A DNA stretch of 64,000 nucleotides from Mesorhizobium sp. ES1-4 (GCF_020164745.1 NZ_JAIUGV010000005.1:248001-312000), one strand, 5' to 3'; numbered from the stretch's first letter, positions 34,042-43,530 are shown. The notes: generated by a model from the sequence alone, not told the origin. Numbers and translations: made by a program.

Positions 34042-35256
34042 ATGGACGACATCAGCCCGATCCGCGCCAAGAGCGGGACCAACCAGGAAGGCACCAGCGC
34101 GCACAACCGCCGCGTCATGATCGAGGCGCTGCGTCTCAACGGCGCGCTGTCGCGGGCCGACCTGGCGCGCGCGACGCAGCTGACCAAGCAGGCGGTCTCC
34201 AATATTATCGAGGACCTGGAAAGCGACGGCCTGGTCATCGCGCTCGACGCGGTGCGCAAGGGCAGGGGCCAGCCGTCGACTCCCTACAGGCTGGTGCCCG
34301 AAGGCGCCTTCGCCATCGGCCTGCAGATCGACCGTCACCTGACGCGGGCGGTCGCGGTCGATCTGGTGGGCAGGGTGCTGGCGCGCGCCGAGGCGAACCT
34401 TCCGTTCGATGAACCGTCCAGGGGCGTCGAGGTGATCCTGGGCCTGATCGATGGCGTCCGGCGCGAGCTGTCCGGCATCTCCTCGCAGTCGGAAAAACGC
34501 CTCGTCGGTCTCGGCGTGGCCATGCCCGGCCCGTTCGGCCTGAAGAATTCGGATGACAAATGGATGATGCCGGCCTGGCAGAAGTTTCCGCTGCTGGACA
34601 CGCTGGCCAAGGGCACGGGGCTGAATGTCGGCCTGCAGAACGATGCCGCGGCCTGCGCGACGGCCGAGCGCATCGTGGGTGCCGCGCATGGCGTCGACCA
34701 CGCGGTGTGTCTTTATATAGGCTATGGCATTGGCGCCGGACTGATCCTCAACGGCGAGCTGTACAGCGGCGGCCATGGCAATGCCGGCGAAATCGGCATG
34801 GCGTTGCTGTCGCCGGCCGGTCCCGGCTCGACACCGCTCGAACATCGCGCATCGCTGGCCTCGCTTTACCAGCATCTTGGTCTCGATCCCGCCGACGAGG
34901 ACCTCTACGCAAAGATCGGCGCGCTGGCCGCGGCCGGTGACGCGAAGATCATGGCCTGGATCGATGGCGCGGCCCATGACCTTCGCTGGAGCGTCCATCT
35001 CATCGAAACCATCTTCGATCCGCAGACAGTGATCCTGACCAGCGGCGCTCCGGAAACGCTGGCGTGCCGGCTTGTCGAGGCGATGCATCCGCTGCTGCCG
35101 TCGATCGCCGACCGGCCAGACCGAACCTTGCCGCGCCTGCAACTCGGCACCACCGACCCCTGGTCGATCGCGCTTGGCGCGGCCGCGGCGCCGATCAGCC
35201 GTGCCTTCGATCCGCTGTTCTCGGCGATCCTGAAGACGCGCTTCGGTCCCGCCTGA
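34042..35256 (+). CDS. ROK-family transcriptional regulator (NagC/XylR type)
   Basis: A 404-residue regulator. An N-terminal MarR-like winged helix (residues ~18-75: NRRVMIEALRLNGALSRADL, TKQAVSNIIEDLESDGLV) is followed by the ROK sugar-kinase-like domain. That domain has the D-A-A-A-C-A-T-A-E segment, G-Y-G-I-G-A-G-L-I-L-N-G and the H-x-G-N-A-G-E-I-G motif. The zinc-binding Cys cluster of many ROK proteins is absent. The ATG at 34042 has GAGGGG upstream; an ATG at 34018 is less likely. It likely represses the divergent sugar operon until its ligand is present. Confidence 0.9.
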   Translation: MDDISPIRAKSGTNQEGTSAHNRRVMIEALRLNGALSRADLARATQLTKQAVSNIIEDLESDGLVIALDAVRKGRGQPSTPYRLVPEGAFAIGLQIDRHLTRAVAVDLVGRVLARAEANLPFDEPSRGVEVILGLIDGVRRELSGISSQSEKRLVGLGVAMPGPFGLKNSDDKWMMPAWQKFPLLDTLAKGTGLNVGLQNDAAACATAERIVGAAHGVDHAVCLYIGYGIGAGLILNGELYSGGHGNAGEIGMALLSPAGPGSTPLEHRASLASLYQHLGLDPADEDLYAKIGALAAAGDAKIMAWIDGAAHDLRWSVHLIETIFDPQTVILTSGAPETLACRLVEAMHPLLPSIADRPDRTLPRLQLGTTDPWSIALGAAAAPISRAFDPLFSAILKTRFGPA

Positions 35257-35361
35257 AAAGACCTCTGCGCAAGGCGGAGCCTCTCCCCGCGTCACATAGG
35301 GTTCATCGTCCACACATAGCGTCTTTTCCAGTTCTTTGCTGCGATGCAACAGGAGTGGGAC

Positions 35362-36972
35362 ATGGTGGACATAGTTTCTAGTGAGGCGGGCATTCCGAGG
35401 CCGGAGCATCCGCTGGACAGTTCGGGCGGCGCGAAGTGGTTCCTGCCGGCCTTCGGCGTGCTGGTGTTGGTCGGCGTGGTGTATGTCGGTTATGCGCTGA
35501 GCCAGGACCTGGCGGTGGCCAAGACGGTGCCGTGGATCCTGCTCGGCATCGCCTTGCTGATCGCGCTCGGCTTCGAGTTCGTCAACGGCTTTCACGACAC
35601 TGCCAATGCGGTGGCGACCGTCATCTACACCCGCTCCCTGCCGGCCGAATTCGCCGTCATGTGGTCGGGCGTCTTCAATTTCCTCGGCGTGCTCACCTCC
35701 AGCGGCGCGGTCGCCTTCGGCATCCTGTCGCTGCTGCCGGTCGAGCTGATCCTGCAGGTTGGCTCCTCCTCCGGGTTTGCCATGGTGTTCGCGCTGTTGG
35801 TCGCGGCGATCCTCTGGAACCTCGGCACCTGGTTCCTCGGCCTGCCGGCCTCGAGCTCGCACACGATGGTCGGCTCGATCATCGGCGTCGGCCTCGCCAA
35901 CCAGTTCATGGCGCCGGCCGGAAGCGCCACCAGCGGCGTCGACTGGGGGCAGGCGACCAATGTCGGCACCACCTTGCTGGTGTCGCCGATCGTCGGCTTC
36001 TTCGCCGCCGCCATCCTGCTCTATGTGATGAAGCTGCTGGTGCGCAACCCGGCCCTTTATGAAGCGCCGAAGGGCAATGCCCCACCGCCCTGGTGGATCC
36101 GCGCCTTGCTGATCTTCACCTGCACCGGCGTCAGCTTCGCGCACGGTTCCAATGACGGACAGAAAGGCATGGGCCTGATCATGCTGATCCTGATCGGCGT
36201 CGTGCCGACCGCCTACGCGCTCAACCGCACGCCCGACATCAACTATCTCGAAGCCTACAAGTCGGCTTCCGTCAACGTCGAGACGGCGCTCGGCAAATAT
36301 ATCAAGCCCGGCGTCACCGTCGCCGATGCCAATGCCGCCAAGGCAGCCGTGCAGGAAGCCGTGCGCAGCAAGACGTGGAACGATCAGACGACCGTTGCTC
36401 TGCAGACCTATATTCACAACACCACTGCCGAGCTGCAGCCTTACGCTTCGGTCGAAAAGGTGCCGACCGACCTCGTCAGCAACGCGCGCAACGATATCTA
36501 CCTGATCGGCGAAGCGCTGAAGCTGATCGACAAGAAGAAGCTGCTGCCGATGAAGGACGACGACCTGAAGGCAGTCACCGACTACCACAAGGCCGTCGAC
36601 AATGCGACGAAGTTCATTCCGCTGTGGGTGAAGGTGGCTGTCGCGCTGGCTCTCGGGCTCGGCACGATGGTCGGCTGGAAGCGCATCGTCGTCACCGTCG
36701 GCGAGAAGATCGGCAAGAGCCACCTGACCTACGGCCAGGGCGCCGCCGCCGAACTCGTCGCGATGGTCACCATCGGCATGGCCGACCGTCTGGGCCTGCC
36801 GGTGTCGACGACCCATGTGCTGTCATCCGGCGTCGCCGGCACGATGGCGGCGAACGGCTCGGGCCTGCAGTGGTCGACGGTGCGCAACCTGCTGCTCGCC
36901 TGGGTGCTGACCCTGCCGTGCTCGATCGCACTCGCCTTCCTGCTGTTCATCGTCTTCCGCCAGGTGTTCTGA
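35362..36972 (+). CDS. Inorganic phosphate transporter, PiT family
   Basis: A 536-residue membrane protein starting at 35362 (AGGAG 7 bases upstream). The two PiT signature repeats are present: GFEFVNGFHDTANAVATVIY near residue 70 and VSFAHGSNDGQKGMGLIML near residue 255. Each is followed by helices with V-S-T/S-S-H-T/V (ASSSHTMVGSI, VSTTHVLSSGV). A large soluble loop (residues ~285-410) separates the two halves, as in the longer bacterial PitA forms. It co-transports metal-phosphate or phosphate with protons. It is a single gene followed by a strong terminator. Confidence 0.93.
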   Translation: MVDIVSSEAGIPRPEHPLDSSGGAKWFLPAFGVLVLVGVVYVGYALSQDLAVAKTVPWILLGIALLIALGFEFVNGFHDTANAVATVIYTRSLPAEFAVMWSGVFNFLGVLTSSGAVAFGILSLLPVELILQVGSSSGFAMVFALLVAAILWNLGTWFLGLPASSSHTMVGSIIGVGLANQFMAPAGSATSGVDWGQATNVGTTLLVSPIVGFFAAAILLYVMKLLVRNPALYEAPKGNAPPPWWIRALLIFTCTGVSFAHGSNDGQKGMGLIMLILIGVVPTAYALNRTPDINYLEAYKSASVNVETALGKYIKPGVTVADANAAKAAVQEAVRSKTWNDQTTVALQTYIHNTTAELQPYASVEKVPTDLVSNARNDIYLIGEALKLIDKKKLLPMKDDDLKAVTDYHKAVDNATKFIPLWVKVAVALALGLGTMVGWKRIVVTVGEKIGKSHLTYGQGAAAELVAMVTIGMADRLGLPVSTTHVLSSGVAGTMAANGSGLQWSTVRNLLLAWVLTLPCSIALAFLLFIVFRQVF

Positions 36973-37000
36973 GCGGGTGACTTAAGTGACGACAGTACCG

Positions 37001-37030
37001 ACGGCGCCAAAATTGGCGCCGTCTCGTTTT
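37001..37030 (+). terminator. Rho-independent terminator after the PiT gene
   Basis: ACGGCGCCAA-AA-TTGGCGCCGT forms a perfect 10-bp stem, followed by CTCGTTTT, 28 bases beyond the PiT stop codon. Confidence 0.8.
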
Positions 37031-37065
37031 CCGGGCCACGTTCGCTGCAATTTCGGACGGCAGTC

Positions 37066-38091
37066 ATGAACGACGCATCGCATCTGGCCTTGCTTGCCGT
37101 CGACGACCAGCATCCGGCGCCTGGGCTGGTCTGGGCCTATCGCGGCACGCCAGGCAAACCGGCGGTGGCGCTTGCTCCGCGCGATATCGATGCGGCACTG
37201 GCGATGCAGGAAGGTTGGGTCTGGCTGCATGTCGATCTCGTCGACCAGCGCGCTCATTCCTGGGTCAGCCGCACCTGCGCCTTGCCGGCCTCGGCGCATG
37301 CGATCCTCGAAGGCCATGAAGACAGCCCGGCGCTGGCGCATGAGGACGGCGTCGTCCACGGCATTTCCGCCGATCTGCACAGCGAAATCGCGCGCCAGTC
37401 GACCACCATCGGCAGGTTGCGCTTCGCGGTCTCGGAGCGGTTGCTGGTTACCGGCCGCCGTCATTCGCTGGCAGCGGTAGAGGAGGTGCACGAGGCGCTG
37501 GCCAGGGAGCTGCGGCCCGCCACCGCCTTCGAACTTTTCGAGACGATCGTGATGGCCTTCTGCGGCGGCACCAGCCTGCGGCTCGCGGCCGCCACCAAGC
37601 GGCTCGACGAGGTGGAGGATCATCTGGTGACGGAGCGGCTTGCCGACGAAAGGCAGCGGCTGAAGGATGTGCGGCGTCTCGCGGTTTCGCTGCACCGCCC
37701 GATCTCGGCGCTGGCGGCACTCTTCCAGGACGAGGACCGCTCGGACTGGAAACTCTCAGAAGGAGCACACGAAACCTTGCGCCGGCTCACCACCCGTCTT
37801 GAACGGCTCGACCGGGAGGTCGTCATGGTCAACGACCGGGCGCGGCTGCTGCAGGAGGAAGTCGCCGCCGAACTTGCTGACGAGTCCAACCGCAGCCTGA
37901 AGGCGCTGGCGGTGATGAGCGCGCTGCTTTTGCCGGGCTCGCTGATCGTCGGCATGTTCGGCATGAACACCGCCGGCCTGCCGCTCACGCAAACGCCGGG
38001 AGGCTTCGAGCTGGCGCTGTTGATCGCGGCGGGGGCGACCGGCCTGTTCTACTGGCTCTTGCTGAGAGCCGGCGCCAATCTAAGATTCTGA
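37066..38091 (+). CDS. CorA/ZntB-type metal ion transporter
   Basis: A 341-residue protein with the CorA layout: a soluble N-terminal domain (residues ~1-240), a long helix, and two C-terminal membrane helices (LKALAVMSALLLPGSLIVGM and FELALLIAAGATGLFYWLLL). The pore signature is F-G-M-N-T-A-G-L-P between them. The residues after G-M-N and the overall length are closer to ZntB (zinc) than to classical CorA (Mg/Co), but specificity cannot be read from the sequence. It is separated from the PiT gene by a terminator and converges on the patatin gene. Confidence 0.9.
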   Translation: MNDASHLALLAVDDQHPAPGLVWAYRGTPGKPAVALAPRDIDAALAMQEGWVWLHVDLVDQRAHSWVSRTCALPASAHAILEGHEDSPALAHEDGVVHGISADLHSEIARQSTTIGRLRFAVSERLLVTGRRHSLAAVEEVHEALARELRPATAFELFETIVMAFCGGTSLRLAAATKRLDEVEDHLVTERLADERQRLKDVRRLAVSLHRPISALAALFQDEDRSDWKLSEGAHETLRRLTTRLERLDREVVMVNDRARLLQEEVAAELADESNRSLKALAVMSALLLPGSLIVGMFGMNTAGLPLTQTPGGFELALLIAAGATGLFYWLLLRAGANLRF

Positions 38092-38135
38092 GCCCGCTTC
38101 ATCGTCCCGAGCAGGCGCTTTTCCGGCCTGAAAGC

Positions 38136-39296
38136 TCAGGTCGGATCTTCGCGATGCAGGTCGTGGACGGTGACGCCGTCAGCATTGGTCGGCAGCATCA
38201 GCCATTTCTTGTGACGCAGCGTGCGCTCGGTGTCCTCGAGGCCCATTTCCCAATGCTCGCGCATCGAGGTGCCCGAAAATTCGTAGTCCTTGGCGTGGCC
38301 CTCGTAGCCCTTGTGCTGGTAGATCAGGTGGACGATGTTGACGACACCGGCGTCGGAATAGTCCGCGATCAGCTCCTTCTCGCCTTCCTTGAGCTGCTCC
38401 GGCGGCACGCGCTTCAGCGCATCGAGCAGCTTCATCTTCAGCGCATGGATGCGCTGGAAATTGTCGGTGTTCTGCCGCGTGCGGCTCGAATACATGATGT
38501 CCTTGTGGCGCGACAGCACGTCGGCCATGCCGCGCGGCAGCACGCCGCGGGCGCTGAACAGATCCACCTGGAAGACCAGCGAGGAACGGTCCTCTTCCTG
38601 GTCGAGCAGATATTGCAGCGGTGTGTTGGAAACGATGCCGCCATCCCAGTAATACTCGCCCTCGATGCGTATCGAGGGGAAGGCCGGCGGCAGTGCGCCG
38701 CTCGCCATGATGTGCTCCGGCTCGATACGCACTTTCTCGGTGTCGAAATAGACGAAGTTGCCGGTCCTGACATTGACGGCGCCGACGCTCAGCCGCTTCT
38801 TGCCGTCGTTCAGCACGTCGAAGTCGATCAGGCTCTCCAGCGTGCCCTTCAACTCGGCGGTGTCGTAGAAGCTGGTGGCGCCATCGGCACCTGACAACTG
38901 GAACCAGGGATTAGGACTGCGCGGCTTGAAGAAGCCGGGCTGGCCCATTGTCATCGTCATCAACGACGAGGTCTGGTTGCGGATATCGCGGTAGATGTCA
39001 CCTTCGGGCGTGTAGGACCAGATCTTGCGGCCAGAAACCGTCTGCCAGAACTGTTCCAGCCGCTGCAGCCGGCGGCTCGGTTCATTGCCGGCGATGATCG
39101 CGGCATTGATGGCGCCGATCGACACGCCGGATAGCCAGCTTGGTTCACAGCCGGCGTCGGCCAGCGCCTGATAGACGCCTGCCTGATAGGCGCCGAGCGC
39201 GCCGCCGCCCTGAAAGACCAGCGCGACACGGTCATACGCCGCCGTGATTTCCTCGATGGTGGCGGCGGCCGCCTTGTTGCGGTTACGCTCAAGCAC
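38136..39296 (-). CDS. Patatin-like phospholipase/hydrolase (DUF3734 type)
   Basis: A 386-residue hydrolase. The N-terminal patatin domain has the oxyanion loop [14 protein letters not shown], the nucleophile elbow G-V-S-I-G and the Asp of the dyad in D-G-G-I-V-S-N-T. The C-terminal part with [19 protein letters not shown] is typical of the DUF3734 subgroup. The GTG at 39296 has GGAG upstream and overlaps the end of the acetoacetate decarboxylase gene by 8 bases. Next to adc and bdhA genes it may act on polyhydroxybutyrate or lipid; this is inference. Confidence 0.87.
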   Translation of the reverse strand: MLERNRNKAAAATIEEITAAYDRVALVFQGGGALGAYQAGVYQALADAGCEPSWLSGVSIGAINAAIIAGNEPSRRLQRLEQFWQTVSGRKIWSYTPEGDIYRDIRNQTSSLMTMTMGQPGFFKPRSPNPWFQLSGADGATSFYDTAELKGTLESLIDFDVLNDGKKRLSVGAVNVRTGNFVYFDTEKVRIEPEHIMASGALPPAFPSIRIEGEYYWDGGIVSNTPLQYLLDQEEDRSSLVFQVDLFSARGVLPRGMADVLSRHKDIMYSSRTRQNTDNFQRIHALKMKLLDALKRVPPEQLKEGEKELIADYSDAGVVNIVHLIYQHKGYEGHAKDYEFSGTSMREHWEMGLEDTERTLRHKKWLMLPTNADGVTVHDLHREDPT

Positions 39297-40078
39297 TGAC
39301 TTTCTCCAACTGCGATGCGCTGGCAGCGTATCGGCTGTGATCAGCGAGGTAATCATGCACGACTTCGCCCAGGCCGAGCGTCAGATCGGCTTTGAAGTGG
39401 ACCGCCGACACGATGTCGAGCACGGGCAGCTTCGCCACGTCGGCCATGACGTGGGGCCGCAGATCGAGCGCGGCCGGAGCCGTCCAGGCTTCCTTCAGCG
39501 TGATGTCGGTGAGGTAGTAGCGGACCAACTCGCAGATGCGCGGGCGTGCCGTCGACATGCGGGATGATCTTGATGAGGAAGTTGGGCGCGGCGAGCGAAG
39601 CGAGCACCTGGTCATGATCGGCCTCGTGGTGCTTGTAGCCCATCGTGCCGGTGGCGCAGAGCACACTGCCATAGTGCAGCGTGCCGACGATCACCTCGCC
39701 TTCATGGACGATCTTGGGATTGGCGAGCTTCTTTGGGAACCCCCACAGCTCACGGCCACCGGCGATCGGCGCGTCGTCGTCGAGAAACATCGAATGCACA
39801 TAGCCGCCATGCTGGCCCTTGTAGCGCACGGGAATGACCTGACCGGTCTCGGTGTAGTCGCCGAAGCCGGTCGAGTCCGGCATGCGGATGAACTCGTACT
39901 TGACCAGCGGCTCGTCGATCTCCAACGGCGCCGGCACGACGGCCTCGAGCGCTTCGCGCGTCGTGCGGTAGGTGATGATGATGTATTCGCGGTCGAAGAA
40001 ACGGTAAGGGCCTGGCGGGAAGGAGGGATTGGTGAGCGGCATCGCATAGGCGCGCTTCACGACATCGGCGATTTCCAT
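39289..40078 (-). pseudogene. adc: Acetoacetate decarboxylase, interrupted by a +1 frameshift
   Basis: Acetoacetate decarboxylase converts acetoacetate to acetone and CO2. The first part ([20 protein letters not shown], then [24 protein letters not shown] with the Schiff-base lysine, and [11 protein letters not shown]) is in one frame. The rest ([20 protein letters not shown] to [20 protein letters not shown]) continues in another. The shift is at about 39542-39544, where the plus strand reads GCGGGC; one extra G would explain it. Both halves are otherwise intact. Either the gene was recently lost or the base is a sequencing error. Start at 40078; the stop overlaps the patatin GTG start. Confidence 0.85.
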
Positions 40079-40298
40079 CCAGGTGCCCCAACGGTTCGAA
40101 AATGACCCCACGCGAATGCGCTGGCAAATATGTTGCATGGCAGCATGACAGTGCCGTGTCACCTCACAGACGTCCCCTCCGAAGCCGGCAAAAGGCCGTC
40201 GCGGGGCTGTAATCGAGCCGACACATGGTCGTGGCATTGTCGTGTTGCGTCGCACAAACTATTCTCATCAGTCCCTTCCACCTCTTGCGAGATCTCCC

Positions 40299-41087
40299 AT
40301 GGGTTCCCTGTCTTCGAAGAATGCGCTTGTCACCGGCTCGACCAGCGGTATCGGCCTTGCCATCGCCCGCGCCTTCGCGGCCGAGGGCGCCAATGTCACC
40401 ATAAACGGCCTTGGCGACGCCGTTGCCATCGAGCAGGAGCGCGCCGGCATCGAGAAGGATTTCGGCGTCAAGTGCCGCTATTCCGATGCCAACATGATGG
40501 ATGGCGCCGCTGTCACCGCCATGGTCCATGACGCCGAAGAGGCATTCGGCAGCCTCGACATCCTGGTCAACAATGCCGGCATCCAGCATGTGGCGCCGAT
40601 CGAGGAATTTCCCGACGACAAGTGGGAAGCCATCATCCGCATCAACCTTTTGGCCGCCTTCTACGCCATCAAGGCCGTGGTGCCGGGAATGAAGAGCCGC
40701 AAATGGGGCCGCATCATCAACACCGCCTCGGCGCATGCGCTGGTCGCCTCGCCGTTCAAGTCGGCCTATGTCTCGGCCAAGCATGGCATATCAGGCCTGA
40801 CCAAGACCGTGGCGCTGGAAGTCGCCCAGAACGGCATCACCGTCAACGCGATCGCGCCTGGTTATGTCTGGACGCCGCTGGTCGAGAAGCAGATCCCCGA
40901 CACGATGAAGGCGCGCGGCATGACCGAGGAACAGGTCAAGCACGATGTGTTGCTCGCCGCGCAGCCGACCAAGGAATTCGTCACCGTGGAAGAACTTGCG
41001 GCGCTGGCGCTTTTCCTGTGCTCGGACTCGGCCAAGCAGATCACCGGCACGACTTTGCCGATGGATGGCGGCTGGACGGCGCAGTAG
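40299..41087 (+). CDS. bdhA: D-3-hydroxybutyrate dehydrogenase
   Basis: A 262-residue classical SDR enzyme that oxidises D-3-hydroxybutyrate to acetoacetate with NAD. The nucleotide loop is T-G-S-T-S-G-I-G, and the catalytic Ser, Tyr and Lys lie in NTASAHALVASPFKSAYVSAKHG. The segments LVNNAGIQHVAPIEEFPDDK and PGYVWTPLVEKQIPD are characteristic of 3-hydroxybutyrate dehydrogenases. The start MGSLSSKNALVTG fits the family; a longer frame to 40242 does not. It is divergent from the adc/patatin pair, together a ketone-body/PHB use group. Confidence 0.93.
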   Translation: MGSLSSKNALVTGSTSGIGLAIARAFAAEGANVTINGLGDAVAIEQERAGIEKDFGVKCRYSDANMMDGAAVTAMVHDAEEAFGSLDILVNNAGIQHVAPIEEFPDDKWEAIIRINLLAAFYAIKAVVPGMKSRKWGRIINTASAHALVASPFKSAYVSAKHGISGLTKTVALEVAQNGITVNAIAPGYVWTPLVEKQIPDTMKARGMTEEQVKHDVLLAAQPTKEFVTVEELAALALFLCSDSAKQITGTTLPMDGGWTAQ

Positions 41088-41113
41088 AACTGGCCGAACC
41101 ATATCGCCTTCAG

Positions 41114-41134
41114 GCCGGCGCCAGGGGCGCCGGC
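41114..41134. terminator. GC-rich hairpin after bdhA
   Basis: GCCGGCGCC-AGG-GGCGCCGGC is a perfect 9-bp stem with a 3-base loop, 27 bases beyond the bdhA stop and 20 bases before the next start. There is no T-run; it may lower read-through into the phosphodiesterase gene. Confidence 0.45.
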
Positions 41135-41154
41135 AGGAAGGCAGTGCGCTCACC

Positions 41155-41916
41155 ATGAAAATCATCCAGCTTTCCGATCCGCATCTGACGATCCCGGGCG
41201 GCCGTCTCCATGGCTCCGATCCGCTCGCTCGGCTGGAGATCTGCCTGGCGGATATCGGCAGGAACCATGCCGATGCCGATCTGGTGGTGATTTCAGGCGA
41301 CCTGACCAATGATGGCGAGCGCGCCGCCTACGCGGCGCTGAGGGAGGCGCTGGCGGGGTTTGGGCCGCCTTGCCGGCTGATGCTCGGCAACCACGACGAC
41401 AGGGCGCTTTTCCTAGAGATGTTCCCGAAAGCGCCTGCCGAGCGCGGGTTCGTCCAGAGCTTTTTCGACGGCAGCGAGGGCCGGCTGATCCTGCTCGATA
41501 CGCTGGACAGCGGACATGTCGAGGGCAGGCTGTGCGCGGCACGGCTGGACTGGCTGGACGAGAAGCTGCGGGAAGCGCGCGATCGGCCGGTCTACCTCTT
41601 CATGCACCATCCGCCGTTCCGGATCCATATGCCCGTGCTCGACGCGGTCAAACTCGCCGATGCCGATGCCTTCCATGACGTCCTGTCGCGCCATGGCAAT
41701 GTCCGCCACATCTTCGCCGGTCATGTCCATAGGCTGATCGCCGGCAGCTGGCGGGGCATACCGGTCAGCACGTTGCGCGGCACCAACCACCAGACCGCGC
41801 TCGATTTTTCGGACAGTTGGCGGCTGGGTAACGAACCACCCGCCTATGCCGTCATCTTCGTCGACGCGGATGGGGTTATCGTGCATTTCCACGATGTTCC
41901 CAACGGCAGCGCCTAG
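41155..41916 (+). CDS. Metallophosphoesterase (CpdA/GpdQ-like phosphodiesterase)
   Basis: A 253-residue calcineurin-type phosphoesterase. The metal-binding motifs occur in order: D-P-H near residue 8 (IIQLSDPHL), G-D-L near residue 47 (VVISGDLTNDG), G-N-H-D-D near residue 80, H-H-P-P near residue 147 and G-H-V-H near residue 190. This set and the length match class III cyclic-nucleotide or glycerophospho-diesterases. The start is MKIIQLSDPHL with AGGAAGG upstream. The substrate is uncertain (cAMP, glycerophosphodiesters). Confidence 0.9.
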   Translation: MKIIQLSDPHLTIPGGRLHGSDPLARLEICLADIGRNHADADLVVISGDLTNDGERAAYAALREALAGFGPPCRLMLGNHDDRALFLEMFPKAPAERGFVQSFFDGSEGRLILLDTLDSGHVEGRLCAARLDWLDEKLREARDRPVYLFMHHPPFRIHMPVLDAVKLADADAFHDVLSRHGNVRHIFAGHVHRLIAGSWRGIPVSTLRGTNHQTALDFSDSWRLGNEPPAYAVIFVDADGVIVHFHDVPNGSA

Positions 41917-42143
41917 CGCAAGCCCGCGCCGCCGGCGCCGCCATTCACACCGAGGCGCACACCTCGATGCCCTGCCATTCGCTCCAACATGGAGATTGGT
42001 GATCATGGGCAATGCTTTGAGCTTCATGCGGCGTTCCGAGCGATTTGCCGGCCTTCCGGCCTGAAAAATCGCCCCGCCGACCTCACCGGGAAAGTGCTGC
42101 AAAAGCACGCAGATTTGGACATTAGTCTTGACAGAAATACATA

Positions 42144-42171
42144 TGTTCAATACCCGTCAGGTGATTGAACA
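42144..42171. promoter_or_regulatory. Inverted repeat upstream of the SAF-oxidoreductase operon
   Basis: TGTTCAAT-N12-ATTGAACA is a perfect 8-bp inverted repeat, 29-56 bases before the chosen start at 42200. A TTGACA at 42128 is a good -35 candidate just upstream. No regulator gene is adjacent. Confidence 0.5.
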
Positions 42172-42199
42172 AGCCTGCACTATGGGAGGAATGAGCGGT

Positions 42200-43528
42200 A
42201 TGGCTTCCAATGTTTCGCTGACGGGCCTTGCCCGCGATCTCGAGGAACGCGGCAAATCGGGCAAGCCGATCCGCATCGGCCTGATCGGGTCGGGCGAGAT
42301 GGGAACCGACATCGTCACCCGCGTCGCGCATATGTCCGGCATAGAGATCGGTGCGATCTCCGAACTGAACCTGCCCGCCGCCAGCAAGGCGGTGGACATC
42401 GCCTTCCAGGAAACCGGCCATGCCCGCGAAGTGTCGAACGCTTCGGCGATGACCGCCGCCATGGAGGCAGGCAAGGTGGCCGTCACCAGCGACGCCAGCC
42501 TGGTCATCAACAATGATCTCATCGACGTCGTCATCGACGCGACGGGCGTTCCCGCGGTCGGCGCCGAGATCGGTCTTCGCGCCATGGAACACGGCAAGCA
42601 TCTGGTGATGATGAATGTCGAGGCCGATGTAACGATCGGCGCCTATCTCAAGAGCGAGGCCGATCGGCTCGGTGTCACCTATTCGCTGGGCGCCGGCGAC
42701 GAGCCGTCCTCCTGCATGGAGCTGATCGAATTCGTTTCGGCGATGGGCCACCCTATCGTCGCCGCCGGCAAGGGCAAGAACAACCCGCTCAACATCGACG
42801 CCACGCCGCCCGCCTATGAGGAAGAGGCCGAGCGCCGGCATATGAATGTGCGCATGCTGGTCGAGTTCGTCGACGGCTCCAAGACCATGGTCGAGATGGC
42901 GGCGATCGCCAACGCCACCGGGCTGGTGCCCGACAAGGCCGGCATGCATGGCCCGTCCGCGACGCTTGGCGAATTGAACAAGGTCCTGGTGCCGCAGAAG
43001 GATGGCGGCGTGCTCTCCAGGGTCGGCGTCGTCGACTATTCGATCGGCAAGGGTGTCGCGCCCGGCGTCTTCGTCGTCGCCGATATGTCGCATCCGCGCA
43101 TCTCGGAGCGCATGGAGGACCTGAAGATGGGCAAGGGTCCTTACTTCACCTTCCATCGCCCTTACCACCTGACCTCGCTCGAAGTGCCGCTGACCTGCGC
43201 CCGCGTCGTGCTCTACGGCAAGGCCGACATGGTGCCGCTGGCAAAGCCGGTGGCCGAAGTCTGCGCGGTGGCCAAGAAAGACATGCAGCCCGGCGAGAAG
43301 CTCGATGCGATCGGCGAATATTGCTACCGCGCGTGGATCATGACGGCGCCGGAAGCGCATGCCGCCAGGGCCATTCCCTGCGGCCTGCTGCAGGGCGGTT
43401 CGGTGACGGCGCCCATCAAGAAGGGCGAACTCATCACCTACGCCAATGCCGCCCCGGCCGCGGGCTCCAAGATCGCCGAACTGCGCGCCCGCCAGGACAA
43501 GCTCGTCTACGGAACCGTGGAGGCGTGA
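42200..43528 (+). CDS. NAD(P)-dependent oxidoreductase with C-terminal SAF domain (COG4091 / DRL-like)
   Basis: A 442-residue protein. The N-terminal Rossmann fold is I-R-I-G-L-I-G-S-G-E-M-G-T-D-I-V, like homoserine dehydrogenase. A central catalytic part follows (GAGDEPSSCMELIEFVSAMG, GKGKNNPLNIDATP). The C-terminal SAF/antifreeze-like domain covers residues ~340-430 (MVPLAKPVAEVCAVAKKDMQ, GGSVTAPIKKGELITYANAA). This architecture is that of COG4091 'predicted homoserine dehydrogenases', which include the DXR-like (DRL) enzyme known from Brucella, a reductoisomerase of the MEP pathway; the family is mixed, so I cannot tell which reaction applies. The ATG at 42200 has GGGAGGA upstream; earlier in-frame starts lie in the promoter. 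It leads an operon with E1 and E2 genes (2-base gap). Confidence 0.8.
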   Translation: MASNVSLTGLARDLEERGKSGKPIRIGLIGSGEMGTDIVTRVAHMSGIEIGAISELNLPAASKAVDIAFQETGHAREVSNASAMTAAMEAGKVAVTSDASLVINNDLIDVVIDATGVPAVGAEIGLRAMEHGKHLVMMNVEADVTIGAYLKSEADRLGVTYSLGAGDEPSSCMELIEFVSAMGHPIVAAGKGKNNPLNIDATPPAYEEEAERRHMNVRMLVEFVDGSKTMVEMAAIANATGLVPDKAGMHGPSATLGELNKVLVPQKDGGVLSRVGVVDYSIGKGVAPGVFVVADMSHPRISERMEDLKMGKGPYFTFHRPYHLTSLEVPLTCARVVLYGKADMVPLAKPVAEVCAVAKKDMQPGEKLDAIGEYCYRAWIMTAPEAHAARAIPCGLLQGGSVTAPIKKGELITYANAAPAAGSKIAELRARQDKLVYGTVEA

Positions 43529-43530
43529 TC

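Noticed and set aside
34024..36816. A 930-residue open frame on the minus strand
   Set aside because: It is antisense to the ROK and PiT genes, rich in His/Gln/Arg/Asp as expected of a shadow of GC-rich coding DNA, and resembles no protein.
42122..43360. A 412-residue minus-strand frame
   Set aside because: Antisense to the SAF-domain oxidoreductase; composition typical of a shadow frame.
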